Assembly: GCF_000819745.1 (NCBI RefSeq)
Contig: NZ_CDDA01000030.1
Span: 158,539 to 222,538 of the forward strand
From: Aeromonas bestiarum
GTDB taxonomy: Bacteria > Pseudomonadota > Gammaproteobacteria > Enterobacterales > Aeromonadaceae
Direction: 5' to 3'
Length of the DNA stretch: 64,000 bases
Shown: positions 19,846-28,849 of the stretch, one piece after another
How positions within the stretch are numbered: the stretch's first letter is position 1
Layout: the number at the start of each line of letters is the position of its first letter
Notes under the pieces: generated by a model
Seen by the model: only the letters and a program-made list of their open reading frames with translations
The model's database searches: none
Told to the model about the DNA's origin: nothing
Program-made: the position numbers and the translations under genes

Positions 19846-21555
19846 TTACCCCAGATCCTCGGCCAACCGCAGCACCTCGTCCACCGAGGTGATCCCCTGT
19901 CGGGCATAATCCAGCGCTGTCAGGGCAAGCGGCCGGTAGTGTTCATGTTGGCGCGCCGCCTTGGCGAAGCCCTCGGCATCGTTGCGGCGCAGGGCATCCA
20001 TCATGGGTTGATCCAGCTCCAGCAGCTCGTAGACCCCGATCCGGCCAGAGTAACCGGTGAAGTTGCAGCTCTGGCAGCCACGCCCCTTGTGATAGACATG
20101 CTGACCGGGCGCCTCCCCGGAGAGCACTGTCAACCAGGTGGCCTGCCCCTCGTCCGGCGCCCTCTCCTCGACGCAGTGCTCGCACACCCGTCGCACCAGC
20201 CGCTGGGCCACCACGGCCCGCAGCGCACTCGCCACCAGATAGCCAGGCGCGCCCATGTCGATGAGGCGCAAGGCGCTGGTGACCGCATCGTTGGTGTGCA
20301 GTGTGGTGAGCACCAGGTGGCCGGTGATGGCGCCACGCAGGCCTATCTCCACCGTTTCGTTGTCCCGCATCTCGCCCACCAGCAGTATGTCCGGATCCTG
20401 GCGCAGGGTGGAACGCAGCACGTGGGAGAAGGTGAGGCCAATCTTGGGGTTCACCTGCACCTGGTTGACCCTGGGTAGCCGGTATTCCACCGGATCCTCC
20501 ACCGTGATGATCTTGTGGCTGGCCTGATTGAGCTCTGAAAGGGCGCCGTAGAGGGTGGTGGTCTTGCCGCTCCCGGTCGGGCCCGTCACCAATATCATGC
20601 CGTGGGGGCGTTTGAGCTGACGACGGAAACGGGTCAGGATCTCCGGCGGCATGCCGGTCTCGCTCAGCGACAGTATGCCGGAGGATTGATCCAGCAGACG
20701 CATCACCACCGACTCGCCGTACTGCACCGGCATGGTGGACATACGCACATCCACGTCCCGGCCGCGCACCTTCATGTTGAAGCGGCCATCCTGGGGCAGC
20801 CGCTTCTCGGAGATGTCGAGTCCTGCCACCAGTTTCAGGCGCAGCACTAGCGCCTGGGCGATGCGCACCTCGTTCAGGATATTCTCGTGCAAGATGCCGT
20901 CGATCCGCTGGCGAATGCGCAGCACCTTCTCATCCGGCTCTATGTGGATATCGGAGGCCCCTACCTGCACTGCGTCCTCGAACAGGGAGCGCAGCAGCTT
21001 GGCGACCGTCGCCTCCCCCTCGTCGTTGGCCCCCAGATTGCTGGAGCCCAGCTCGAAGCCGGTATCCTGATACTCCTCGTGCAGCTGTTCGGCGAAGCTC
21101 TCGATCTCGCGGGTACGACGATAGAGGCGGTCGAAATACTCCAGCAGCTGGCCTTCCCGCGCCACTGCCAGCACCATCTCCCTTGGGCGCAGCAGCGCCG
21201 CGATGGCGTCGAGGGCGCTCAAGTCCGCCGGATCCGACATGGCCACAGTCACCCGGTTGTCGGTGAGGTTGACCGCCAGCGCGCGATAGCGACGTGCCTG
21301 TACTTCGGGCAGCAACGGCACCGCCGAGGCGTCTATGGTGAGGTTGTTGAGATCGAAGAAGGGCACGTCCAGCTGGCGGGCAAGAAATTGCAACAGCTGT
21401 ACCTCACTGATGAAGCCGAGATCGATCAGGGTGGTGCCCAGCTTGCGGCCGGTCTGACGCTGCTGCTGCAGGGCAAGCTGCAGCTGATCATCCGAGATGA
21501 TCTGCTCTTGCACCAACAGGTCGCCGAGGCGCATTTTCAGTCTGGGTTGTGCCAT
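19846..21555 (-). CDS. mshE: MshE, pilus extension ATPase with c-di-GMP-binding N-domain
   Basis: A 569-residue GspE/PilB-family hexameric ATPase. Residues 10-60 hold the MshEN c-di-GMP-binding pattern (RLGDLLVQEQIISDDQL, then GRKLGTTLIDLGFIS). Walker A is GPTGSGKTTTLY at 325-336, the aspartate box lies around 351-366, the Walker B region is DILLVGEMRDNETVEIGL near 390-407, and zinc cysteines are CEHC at 458-461 and CQSC at 494-497. From known Vibrio MshE, c-di-GMP binding activates pilus extension; this is inferred to hold here because the motif is intact. Confidence 0.97.
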   Translation of the reverse strand: MAQPRLKMRLGDLLVQEQIISDDQLQLALQQQRQTGRKLGTTLIDLGFISEVQLLQFLARQLDVPFFDLNNLTIDASAVPLLPEVQARRYRALAVNLTDNRVTVAMSDPADLSALDAIAALLRPREMVLAVAREGQLLEYFDRLYRRTREIESFAEQLHEEYQDTGFELGSSNLGANDEGEATVAKLLRSLFEDAVQVGASDIHIEPDEKVLRIRQRIDGILHENILNEVRIAQALVLRLKLVAGLDISEKRLPQDGRFNMKVRGRDVDVRMSTMPVQYGESVVMRLLDQSSGILSLSETGMPPEILTRFRRQLKRPHGMILVTGPTGSGKTTTLYGALSELNQASHKIITVEDPVEYRLPRVNQVQVNPKIGLTFSHVLRSTLRQDPDILLVGEMRDNETVEIGLRGAITGHLVLTTLHTNDAVTSALRLIDMGAPGYLVASALRAVVAQRLVRRVCEHCVEERAPDEGQATWLTVLSGEAPGQHVYHKGRGCQSCNFTGYSGRIGVYELLELDQPMMDALRRNDAEGFAKAARQHEHYRPLALTALDYARQGITSVDEVLRLAEDLG

Positions 21556-21587
21556 GCAAACTCCAAAAAAGTTAACCGTCTCGCCCG

Positions 21588-22673
21588 TCAGGGGGCAAGC
21601 TGGGCAATTCGCTGTTCAATCCAGCTGGCCGATGCCTCGCCGAGGTTGCCGTGCAGCTGGGCGTTGCGATAGGCGTCGAGCGCCCGCTGGCTGTGACCCT
21701 GGCCATCTTCGGCCACGCCGAGCCCGAGCCACCAGCGGCCCTGATCCGGCTGCTGACGCAGCAAGGTCACATAAATCTCGGCCGCCTCGGCGTTACGGCC
21801 CAGCTCCTGGGTCAGGCCGGCCCAGGTGGCGTAATAATCCAGATTGCTGGCCAAATCAGGTTGATAACCGGTCAACCAGCCGAGCGCCTTGAGCTGATCG
21901 CCGCTGCTGATAGCAAGCCGCGCCAGCAACAACCGAAAATCCGCCTGTGTGGGATCTAGCCGGATCCCCTCTTCCAGCAGTTGGGTGGCCTCGCTCAGCC
22001 GACCCTCGCCATAAAGCAGACCCGCCAGTTGTTCACGGGCGCCCTGATTGTGCGGGTCGTGGGCCAGCACCTGATAGTAGTTGTCCTGGGCATCGCGCAG
22101 TTGCCCCCTGGCCATGGCGGTGGTGGCCTTGCGCTCGGCCAGGGTCGCCAGCTCGGCCTCGGAGAGGTTCACCGTCTCTATCTTCAGCACGCCCGGTTTG
22201 CGCGGCGGCGGGGCCACCGCCTCTTGTTCCGCTTCCAGCTCGGCATAGAGATCGGGCTGCAGCGCCTCATCGCTCGGGGGCACAGCGTCATAACCGGTTT
22301 CGTCCTGATCTTCCGCCGCTGGCTCGGGGTCAGCGGCAGCGTGGGGCTCGGACCTGGCGCCCGGGGTGGGCAAGGCCACCACCAGATCCACCGGCTCCTG
22401 CTCCTCGTCCGTCGGCCTGATGGGCACGGCGCGGGCAACCGCATCAGGCCCGGGTTCGCTGGCCGCCTGCGCCAGACTCTGCGGTGCAACCCGCTGGCTC
22501 TGCTGCCAGTAGATCCAGGTCCGCCAGCCGAGAATGCCGAGTGCCAGGCCGCAGATCAGGGTCAGCACCAGCATCCACCAGCCCTGCTGCCGCACGGGAG
22601 GCACATAGACTGCCCCCTCGCCCCCCTGCTGACGCTGTTCCAGATCCTTGAGCATCTGGTTGATCACGCTCAT
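21588..22673 (-). CDS. mshN: MshN, TPR-containing MSHA biogenesis protein
   Basis: A 361-residue protein starting MSVINQMLKDLEQRQQ, with one membrane helix (about 35-55), a Pro/Glu-rich acidic periplasmic linker, then TPR-like repeats from about residue 190 to the end (QDNYYQVLAHDPHNQGAREQ, ATQLLEEGIRLDPTQADFRL). The ATG at 22671-22673 overlaps the mshM stop as ATGA and begins with the conserved sequence, so the longer upstream reading is rejected. It probably links the secretin to the inner-membrane complex, as GspB/PilP-like proteins do. Confidence 0.92.
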   Translation of the reverse strand: MSVINQMLKDLEQRQQGGEGAVYVPPVRQQGWWMLVLTLICGLALGILGWRTWIYWQQSQRVAPQSLAQAASEPGPDAVARAVPIRPTDEEQEPVDLVVALPTPGARSEPHAAADPEPAAEDQDETGYDAVPPSDEALQPDLYAELEAEQEAVAPPPRKPGVLKIETVNLSEAELATLAERKATTAMARGQLRDAQDNYYQVLAHDPHNQGAREQLAGLLYGEGRLSEATQLLEEGIRLDPTQADFRLLLARLAISSGDQLKALGWLTGYQPDLASNLDYYATWAGLTQELGRNAEAAEIYVTLLRQQPDQGRWWLGLGVAEDGQGHSQRALDAYRNAQLHGNLGEASASWIEQRIAQLAP

Positions 22674-23560
22674 GGCCAGACTCCATAGGCCAGGGCACAC
22701 CCCAGCAGTAGTAACAGTGGCCACCAGCGCCCTCGACCGGGGCGACTGGCATCGTCGGTATCGCGAATGGCGAGGTGCACCAGACCGGCATCGATCTGGC
22801 GCTCACCCCGGCCATAGGCCAGCATCAGGCACTTCTGCGCCAATATGTTGATGAGTCGCGGTATGCCACGGGAAGCACGCCACAGCAGACGCATGGCGCG
22901 GCCACCGAACAGCGGGGCCCCGCGATAACCCGAGACCTGCAATCTGTGCTCCAGATAGGCGCGGGTCTCGTCAAAGCGCAGCGGCCGCAGGCAGTAGGAG
23001 AAACCGATCCGCTGGCGCAACTGGCGCAAATGGGGTTTGGCCAGCCTGGTGTCCAGCTCGGGCTGGCCGAACAGCACTATCTGCAGCAGCTTGCTCGACT
23101 CGGTCTCCAGGTTGCCGAACAACCGGATCGCCTCCAGGGTCTCGTCCGGCAGGGCCTGCGCCTCGTCAATAAGCACCACCACCCGGCTGCCCTGCTGATG
23201 CAGGCCTATGAGGTGGCGATGAATGCGATCCGTCAGATCCAGCTCGTTGCCTTCGCGCACCGACAACCCCAGCTCCAGGGCCAGCGCGGTGCGCAGCTCG
23301 GCCGGGCTGAGGTGCGGGTTGGGCAGCCAGGCCAGGCGCACAGGACAGGCCTCCGAGCCCAGCTCGCTCAACAGCTTGCGACAGAGCAGCGTCTTGCCGG
23401 TGCCGACCTCGCCGGTCACTTTGATAAAGCCCTCCCCCTGCATCAAGGCCCAATTAAGAACCTGCAGCGCCTCCTCATGGGGAGGCAGCCCGTAGTAAAA
23501 ACCTGTGTTGGGGGTGAGGCCGAATGGCACCTCCTGCAAACCGAAGTGGTTCAGGTACAT
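22670..23560 (-). CDS. mshM: MshM, ExeA-like AAA ATPase
   Basis: A 296-residue membrane-associated ATPase of the ExeA/GspA type. It starts MYLNHFGLQEVPFGLTPNTG, typical of the family. Walker A is TGEVGTGKTLLCRK near residue 50, Walker B is RVVVLIDEAQALPDETLEAI near 128-147, and a single C-terminal membrane helix ends the protein (WWPLLLLLGCALAYGVWP). ExeA-type proteins remodel peptidoglycan for secretin insertion; here it would serve MshL. It overlaps mshN by four bases. Confidence 0.95.
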   Translation of the reverse strand: MYLNHFGLQEVPFGLTPNTGFYYGLPPHEEALQVLNWALMQGEGFIKVTGEVGTGKTLLCRKLLSELGSEACPVRLAWLPNPHLSPAELRTALALELGLSVREGNELDLTDRIHRHLIGLHQQGSRVVVLIDEAQALPDETLEAIRLFGNLETESSKLLQIVLFGQPELDTRLAKPHLRQLRQRIGFSYCLRPLRFDETRAYLEHRLQVSGYRGAPLFGGRAMRLLWRASRGIPRLINILAQKCLMLAYGRGERQIDAGLVHLAIRDTDDASRPGRGRWWPLLLLLGCALAYGVWP

Positions 23561-23643
23561 GAGTCGTCACCGGCCTGGGGGCCTGCCGTGGCACCGAGCC
23601 ACAGGCCGCATGGAACAAGGCCAACCGCGTGCTGTGTCATGGC

Positions 23644-25323
23644 TTAGCCCTTGGGCGGATACCACTTGTCGAGCAGATCGGAGGAGCGCTGCAGTTCGTT
23701 CTGCCAGGTGTCCTTCTCCACCACGGTCGGCTTGAGCAGGATCACCAGCTCCACCTTCTTGGTGCTCTCGCGCCGGTTGGTGAAGGCCTCGCCAATCCAG
23801 GGGATGTCCCCCAGCAGCGGCACCTTGCTGACGATCTCCTGCTTGTCGGTCTTCATCAGGCCGCCGATGACTATGATGTCGCCGTTGTTGGCCTGCACCA
23901 CTGTATCGGACTCGCGGATCGAGCTCTTGGCCAGCGGCAGTTCCAGCTTGCCGCCTGTGGTGCCCATGTCGATCACCTTGTTCTGCTCTTCGGTATCGAT
24001 GACGGAGGGGTGGATGTGCAGCAGCACCTTGCCCTCTTCGTCTATCTGCGGCGTCACGTCTAGCGCTATGCCGGAGAAGAAGGGGGTCAGCTCCACGTTT
24101 GGCGTTTTATCCGAGACGCCAGACGAGTTGGTAGTGATGGTGGTGGAGGCATTGGTGACGAAATATTCATCCGTCCCCACCTTGATCACCGCCTTCTGGT
24201 TGTTGGTGGCGGTGACGCGCGGGCTGGAGAGGGTATTCACATCGCCCTGGGTCTTGAGCAGGTTGACCGCCACGTTGAAGTTGCCGTCGGAGATCTTGAA
24301 ACCGGCCCCGCCCCCCAGCGCGCTGAAGATCTGGTTGGGTGTGGTGGGCAGTTGGGAAGACGCTGCCGAACCGCCACCAGTGATCCCCTTGTTGCCATCC
24401 CAGCTGGCAGAGAGGCCGCTCCAGTCCACCCCCTGCTCGTAACCCTCGTTGAGGGCCACTTCCAGAATGCGCGCCTCCAGCACCACCTGGCGCTTGAGGT
24501 GGGTCTCGGACTGGCTGAGGAATTCGCGCACAGCTTTGAGCTCTTTCGGATAGGCGCGGATGGTGACCAGACCCGCCTGCGGGCTGGTGATGACGGCACG
24601 ACCATCGCCACTGCCGATCAGCATCTCCAGCGAGGTGCGCAGATCGGTCCAGTAGTCGCTGTTGGTGTCTGTCTCTATGCGGGTGCCGTTACTGTTATTG
24701 GAACTGGCATTGCCGTTGGAGGCATTGCTGCTACTGCTGTTGTTACTGCCGCCGTTGGCGTTGTCGAAGCTGCTGTTATTGCTGTTGTTGCTGTCGTTGG
24801 CCGTCACCCCGCCCGTGCTGACCGAGGTACGGGACAGGCCACGACGGGACATCATCAGGTAGTTGACCGGTATGGTTTCGGTGCGCAGCCCAGCCGGATA
24901 GACGTGGAACACATTGCCCTTGCGCTGCACATCGAAGCCATACATGTCACCCACCACCGCCAGCACCTCGGGCAGGGTCACGTCCTTGAGCTCGACGGAG
25001 ATCTGGCCGGCCACGCCGGGATGCACGGCCACGCTGTAGCGGGAACCCTTGAACAGGGAACCGAAAAACTCCACCGCATCCACATCGTGGGCGGCGATGC
25101 GCAACCGCTGTTCCGGCATGCTGAGGGCCTGGGGCGGCCGGTTCATCTGCAGCAGTTCGCTCTGTACCGACTTGGGCACGGTCGCCAGTGCCCCGACTTT
25201 GTTCTGCTCGGTCATGGCGTGCTTCAGTGCGTCCTTGGCCTGCACGGGTTCGGGGTGCCGGTAACTGGTACAGCCTGCCGCCAGCACGGCCACAGAGATC
25301 AGGCAGAGATGATTTTTTTTCAT
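23644..25323 (-). CDS. mshL: MshL, outer-membrane secretin (lipoprotein)
   Basis: A 559-residue secretin forming the outer-membrane pore for the pilus. From the ATG at 25321-25323 it reads MKKNHLCLISVAVLAAGC, a lipoprotein signal with Cys18. A STN/N-domain follows (QISVELKDVTLPEVLAVVGD), then a low-complexity Asn/Ser linker at about residues 180-235 and the C-terminal secretin barrel, with VNTLSSPRVTATNNQKAVIK, VELTPFFSGIALDVTPQIDE and IIVIGGLMKTDKQEIVSKVP. The upstream in-frame start would destroy the signal peptide and is rejected. Confidence 0.95.
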   Translation of the reverse strand: MKKNHLCLISVAVLAAGCTSYRHPEPVQAKDALKHAMTEQNKVGALATVPKSVQSELLQMNRPPQALSMPEQRLRIAAHDVDAVEFFGSLFKGSRYSVAVHPGVAGQISVELKDVTLPEVLAVVGDMYGFDVQRKGNVFHVYPAGLRTETIPVNYLMMSRRGLSRTSVSTGGVTANDSNNSNNSSFDNANGGSNNSSSSNASNGNASSNNSNGTRIETDTNSDYWTDLRTSLEMLIGSGDGRAVITSPQAGLVTIRAYPKELKAVREFLSQSETHLKRQVVLEARILEVALNEGYEQGVDWSGLSASWDGNKGITGGGSAASSQLPTTPNQIFSALGGGAGFKISDGNFNVAVNLLKTQGDVNTLSSPRVTATNNQKAVIKVGTDEYFVTNASTTITTNSSGVSDKTPNVELTPFFSGIALDVTPQIDEEGKVLLHIHPSVIDTEEQNKVIDMGTTGGKLELPLAKSSIRESDTVVQANNGDIIVIGGLMKTDKQEIVSKVPLLGDIPWIGEAFTNRRESTKKVELVILLKPTVVEKDTWQNELQRSSDLLDKWYPPKG

Positions 25324-25393
25324 GTAATGAGTGCACCCTGACTTGCAATTAAACTCGACAAACCTTGCCCCACCCATCCCGGGCGGGGCGCGT

Positions 25394-25714
25394 TCAGATG
25401 CGGACCTTGCTGGCGAACAGGGTCAGCGACTGGCGCTTGCCCCCCTTCTCCAGCACCACGGCATCTGCACTGATGGCCACCAGTCGATATCCCTCGACCT
25501 GCTGGCCCACCCGGTAACTTTTCCCGTTGAGCACCGCCAGTGCAGGGCCATTGCCCAGCATCACGCTCTGCAATGTTGGCAAACCTGCGCTCTGGCTGGC
25601 GGTGGCTCCCGCCTGACTGTTCATCCCGTCCAGCGGTTCCGTGGGATCCTGCAGCACCTCGGCCTGGGCCACCGGACCCAGCAGACAACACAATAGCGTC
25701 AGCCATCTAACCAC
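25394..25714 (-). CDS. mshK: MshK, small periplasmic MSHA protein (PilP/GspC-like)
   Basis: A 106-residue exported protein with the signal peptide VRWLTLLCCLLGPVAQA and a short beta domain (LQSVMLGNGPALAVLNGKSY, VGQQVEGYRLVAISADAVVL) like the homology-region domain of PilP/GspC, which contacts the secretin. The start is GTG at 25712-25714, seven bases after AGGAG; no ATG fits. It overlaps the mshJ end by eight bases. Confidence 0.88.
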   Translation of the reverse strand: MVRWLTLLCCLLGPVAQAEVLQDPTEPLDGMNSQAGATASQSAGLPTLQSVMLGNGPALAVLNGKSYRVGQQVEGYRLVAISADAVVLEKGGKRQSLTLFASKVRI

Positions 25715-26354
25715 GAATAAACTCCTTGCTGGTGCTCAGGGTGTAGATTTCCATCTCCACCACGGCCTTGGGATGCTCCTGCACCTGGTAGTCAAACTGC
25801 TTCCAGTAGAAGTGGCGGGGCAGCGCCTCCAGCGCCTTCAGGTACTGATAGACATCGAAGTAACCGCCCTCCAGCTTGAGCCGGATGCCGTGCTTGAACA
25901 GGTTGATGCGCTGATCCCCCGCCATCAGCGGCTGGGGAGCGAGGGAGGTCAGCGCCAGCATGTGCAGATTGGCCGAGCGCGACAGCAGGGCCTCCAGCAC
26001 GGCCGGCATCTCGTGGGCCTGGATCAGGTCCACCGTCTGGGCCTTGAGCTCGGCATCCAGCTTGCCGATATCCCCCTCGACCCGCACCAGCTGCTCGCGC
26101 ACGTTCTGATCGGGATCCCGCGCCAGCCTGGCCTGCTTGCCCAGGTTCTCGAGATCCATGATCTCCAGATCCCGCTGGACCGTGGTCAAGGCCACCCTGT
26201 CCTGCTCCAGCCGCAGGGCGGCGCCATCCAGCCAGCCATAGATGGCGCCGGCACAGACCAGCACCAGACCGGTCAACAGGATCAATACCCGCTCGCGCTG
26301 GCTGAGGGCGGCAATCTTGTCCGCCCATGCCTGCCATTGTGCTTTCAGGCTCAT
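25707..26354 (-). CDS. mshJ: MshJ, PilO/GspM-like inner-membrane protein
   Basis: A 215-residue bitopic protein with a membrane helix at residues 24-43 (LILLTGLVLVCAGAIYGWLD), a coiled coil around 45-110 and a ferredoxin-like periplasmic domain (RINLFKHGIRLKLEGGYFDV). This is the layout of PilO/GspM, which forms the alignment complex with PilN- and PilM-like partners. Its ATG overlaps the preceding stop as TGATG. Confidence 0.92.
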   Translation of the reverse strand: MSLKAQWQAWADKIAALSQRERVLILLTGLVLVCAGAIYGWLDGAALRLEQDRVALTTVQRDLEIMDLENLGKQARLARDPDQNVREQLVRVEGDIGKLDAELKAQTVDLIQAHEMPAVLEALLSRSANLHMLALTSLAPQPLMAGDQRINLFKHGIRLKLEGGYFDVYQYLKALEALPRHFYWKQFDYQVQEHPKAVVEMEIYTLSTSKEFIRG

Positions 26355-26947
26355 CAGGGCTTCTCCCGCTCGATGCCGCTGAGCTGGAAGGCCAGCCGGC
26401 CCTCCTTGTCACGGCTCAGGGTCAATTCACCAAACTGCTTGCCCGCCAGCGACGGGGTCTGCTTGAAACGGTTTACCCAGGCGGGCACATCCTGGCTGCG
26501 ACCGGCAAAGCCGGACAGATTGATGCGCCCCTCGGCGATCTCGATCCGCTGCAAGGAGAGCTGCCTGTCCCGAATGCGGGAGAGATCGGCCATCAGACCG
26601 GCGTAGCCCTGGGATTTTTGCAACGCCAAACTGCCCAGCTGGCGCATCAGCCCCTGCTTGGCGGTCAGTTCTTCCTGCTTGCTGGCAAGCTGCTGTTGCA
26701 GCAGGGTATTGGCCTGGTGGCGGGTCAGCTCGGCATCCAGCCGCTGGGCCTCGCCCCGCTTGACCTCCAGCGCCGCGCGCACCTGCGCCAGCTCACGGCC
26801 GACCCCTTGCTGCTGCCAGCCGTAGAAGGCAGCCATGCAGAGCAGCAATGCCACACAGCCACCCCACACCAGCGCCATCTGGTTGAGGCTGGCCCACTGG
26901 CGTCTGGGGCGAAATTCGGCGCCATAGAGGTTGATCTGACGTTTCAT
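26354..26947 (-). CDS. PilN-like MSHA biogenesis protein (second MshI-type gene)
   Basis: A 197-residue bitopic protein starting MKRQINLYGAEFRPRRQWAS, the cytoplasmic PilN motif (INL) that docks into PilM-like proteins. A membrane helix follows (residues 27-44), then a coiled coil and a small periplasmic domain. It sits between mshI and mshJ with TGATG overlaps on both sides. Published MSHA loci list two mshI genes (mshI and mshI1), and this is one of them; I leave the symbol open because usage differs. Confidence 0.9.
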   Translation of the reverse strand: MKRQINLYGAEFRPRRQWASLNQMALVWGGCVALLLCMAAFYGWQQQGVGRELAQVRAALEVKRGEAQRLDAELTRHQANTLLQQQLASKQEELTAKQGLMRQLGSLALQKSQGYAGLMADLSRIRDRQLSLQRIEIAEGRINLSGFAGRSQDVPAWVNRFKQTPSLAGKQFGELTLSRDKEGRLAFQLSGIEREKP

Positions 26948-27810
26948 CAGGCATCCTCCCCGAGGGCGGCGGCATAGGCCGAGAGATATTCAACGCCAGA
27001 GAGGATCGCCTTGTTGGCCATGGCGGAGACGGCAAAGCCGAAGGTCTGCTCCATGTGGCGCACCAGGGTGCCGATGAAGGAGGAGGCGATGGCGAGCTGC
27101 ATCTGACCCAGCTCAGGCAGCTTGAGCTGGCCCACCAGGTAATCGAGAGAGCGCTGGATCTCCAGCGCCAGGGAGTCGAGCAGCATGCTGTCCGGCTCAT
27201 GCTCGCCGGTGAGGGCGGTGAAGCCGCGCAACTGGCGGGAGAAGCAGAGGCCGCCCTGATGAAATACCAGCAACTGCAGATCCTGCCCCCTGGGTTGCCA
27301 CAGCAGCATGCGCACCGTGTTGTCGGCCTCATAGAGCGCCGTCATGGCCAGCTCGTCGCTGACGATGGCATCCAGGCTGGCAATGCCGTTGACCGCATCC
27401 GCCAGTTGCTGCACCCGCGCCTTGGGCACGCAGATCACGCTGATGCGCGGCCGGCCGGCAGGCGGCGTGGGCAAATCCACGTAGTCCATGGCGAGCTGCA
27501 ACACGGGTTCATTGACGTAATCCTTGACCGCCCAGGGCAGGGCGCCGGCCATTTCGGCCTCGGGCACGGCGGGCTTGTCGATCTGGACTTGCTGATAAAG
27601 GCTGGCGGCGAGGGCGACCCGCACCTTAGACTTGGCGAGGCCATGGCGGCTGAACAGCTCGCTCATGGCAAGCGACCACTCCTGCGGGCCATTGATGGCG
27701 CGGGTAGCGAACACTGGCTGGGGCCCCAACGAGGCCAGCATGATACGATCGCTGGCCAGCAGGATCCCTACCTGACGGCTCGGGGTCGAACGTCTGAAAA
27801 GTTGTTTCAT
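26947..27810 (-). CDS. mshI: MshI, PilM-like actin-fold protein
   Basis: A 287-residue cytoplasmic protein of the PilM/GspL actin-like type. MKQLFRRSTPSRQVGILLAS opens the first lobe; RVALAASLYQQVQIDKPAVP and WAVKDYVNEPVLQLAMDYVD are the usual PilM-like core. It would bind the INL motif of the following PilN-like protein and pass ATPase movement to the periplasm. The ATG at 27808-27810 is chosen over a GTG four codons upstream; neither has a strong ribosome site. It is the first gene of the msh operon, and the 69 bases up to the divergent gene must contain its promoter. Confidence 0.9.
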   Translation of the reverse strand: MKQLFRRSTPSRQVGILLASDRIMLASLGPQPVFATRAINGPQEWSLAMSELFSRHGLAKSKVRVALAASLYQQVQIDKPAVPEAEMAGALPWAVKDYVNEPVLQLAMDYVDLPTPPAGRPRISVICVPKARVQQLADAVNGIASLDAIVSDELAMTALYEADNTVRMLLWQPRGQDLQLLVFHQGGLCFSRQLRGFTALTGEHEPDSMLLDSLALEIQRSLDYLVGQLKLPELGQMQLAIASSFIGTLVRHMEQTFGFAVSAMANKAILSGVEYLSAYAAALGEDA

Positions 27811-27879
27811 TGAAACCCGCACCTGGCTGCATAAAACGGATTAAACCTTAGCATAAACAGGGTATTAGCCTCCAGATAA

Positions 27880-28827
27880 ATGATGGATCACTCATTGCAA
27901 CCCAACTCGACCCGCTCGCAGGTGTTTGCCCTGCAGCCGACCCGGCTTCCCTCGCCGCTCCAGGCCATCTCGCACCCTCTGCTGACAGCACATGGCGTCA
28001 CGCTCTGGTGCAAGCGGGATGACCTGATCCACCCGACCATCTCGGGCAACAAGTGGCGCAAGCTCAAGTACCAGCTGCAACACGCCCGGGCGCAGGGCAT
28101 AAAGCACCTGATCTCCTTTGGTGGTGCCTACTCCAACCACATACATGCACTAGCGGCGGCAGGGTGCCAATCCGGCCTTAACACTACCGGCATCATACGC
28201 GGTGAGCCGGAGGCTGCCAGCAATTCCACCCTGAGCGCGGCAAAAGGCTGGGGCATGGATCTCATTTTTGTCGACCGCCAGAGTTACCGGCGGCGGCAGG
28301 ATCCGGACTGGCTGGCCCAGTTCGCGGCACCCGATACCCTGATAGTGCCGGAAGGGGGCAGCAGCCCGCTCGCCCTTCCCGGGGTGGCCGAGCTGGTCGA
28401 CGAGGTGCCCTTCTCGCCGGATCTCTGGGTGCTGCCCTGCGCCAGCGGCGGCACCCTGGCGGGCCTCATCGCCGGCAAGCGGGAGCAGGAGCGGATCCTC
28501 GCCATCGCGGTACTGAAAGGCGCAAGCTTCATCGCCGACGAGGTGTGCCGCCTTCACCCGGCCGCGGCCACCACCCCCGGCTGGCAGATAGCGCTGGATC
28601 ACCATGATGGCGGCTATGCCAAATTCAGCCCGGCGCTCTGGCAGTGGGTGCAAGCCTTCAGTGCAGAGACGAGCCTGCCGCTGGAGCCCATCTACAGCGG
28701 CAAGGCCATGTGGGGGCTGTTTCGCGAACTGGCCGCCGGGCGCATCCCCCGCGGCAGCAAGATAGTCTTCATCCACACGGGTGGCATGCAGGGACTCGCG
28801 GGTTTGCAAGAACAGGGCCGGATCTGA
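27880..28827 (+). CDS. PLP-dependent D-cysteine desulfhydrase / ACC deaminase family protein
   Basis: A 315-residue fold-type II PLP enzyme. The lysine for the Schiff base lies in TISGNKWRKLKYQLQHA, preceded by TLWCKRDDLIHP, and followed by SFGGAYSNHIHALAAAGC. The glycine-rich phosphate loop is CASGGTLAGLIAG. Relatives convert D-cysteine to pyruvate, ammonia and sulfide, or 1-aminocyclopropane-1-carboxylate to 2-oxobutanoate; D-cysteine desulfhydrase is the likelier activity in gammaproteobacteria. It lies divergently between mshI and mshH, and ends 22 bases from the convergent mshH stop. Two ATGs (27880, 27883) are equally possible. Confidence 0.88.
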   Translation: MMDHSLQPNSTRSQVFALQPTRLPSPLQAISHPLLTAHGVTLWCKRDDLIHPTISGNKWRKLKYQLQHARAQGIKHLISFGGAYSNHIHALAAAGCQSGLNTTGIIRGEPEAASNSTLSAAKGWGMDLIFVDRQSYRRRQDPDWLAQFAAPDTLIVPEGGSSPLALPGVAELVDEVPFSPDLWVLPCASGGTLAGLIAGKREQERILAIAVLKGASFIADEVCRLHPAAATTPGWQIALDHHDGGYAKFSPALWQWVQAFSAETSLPLEPIYSGKAMWGLFRELAAGRIPRGSKIVFIHTGGMQGLAGLQEQGRI

Positions 28828-28849
28828 AAACGGCCCTGCGGTCACAGGA

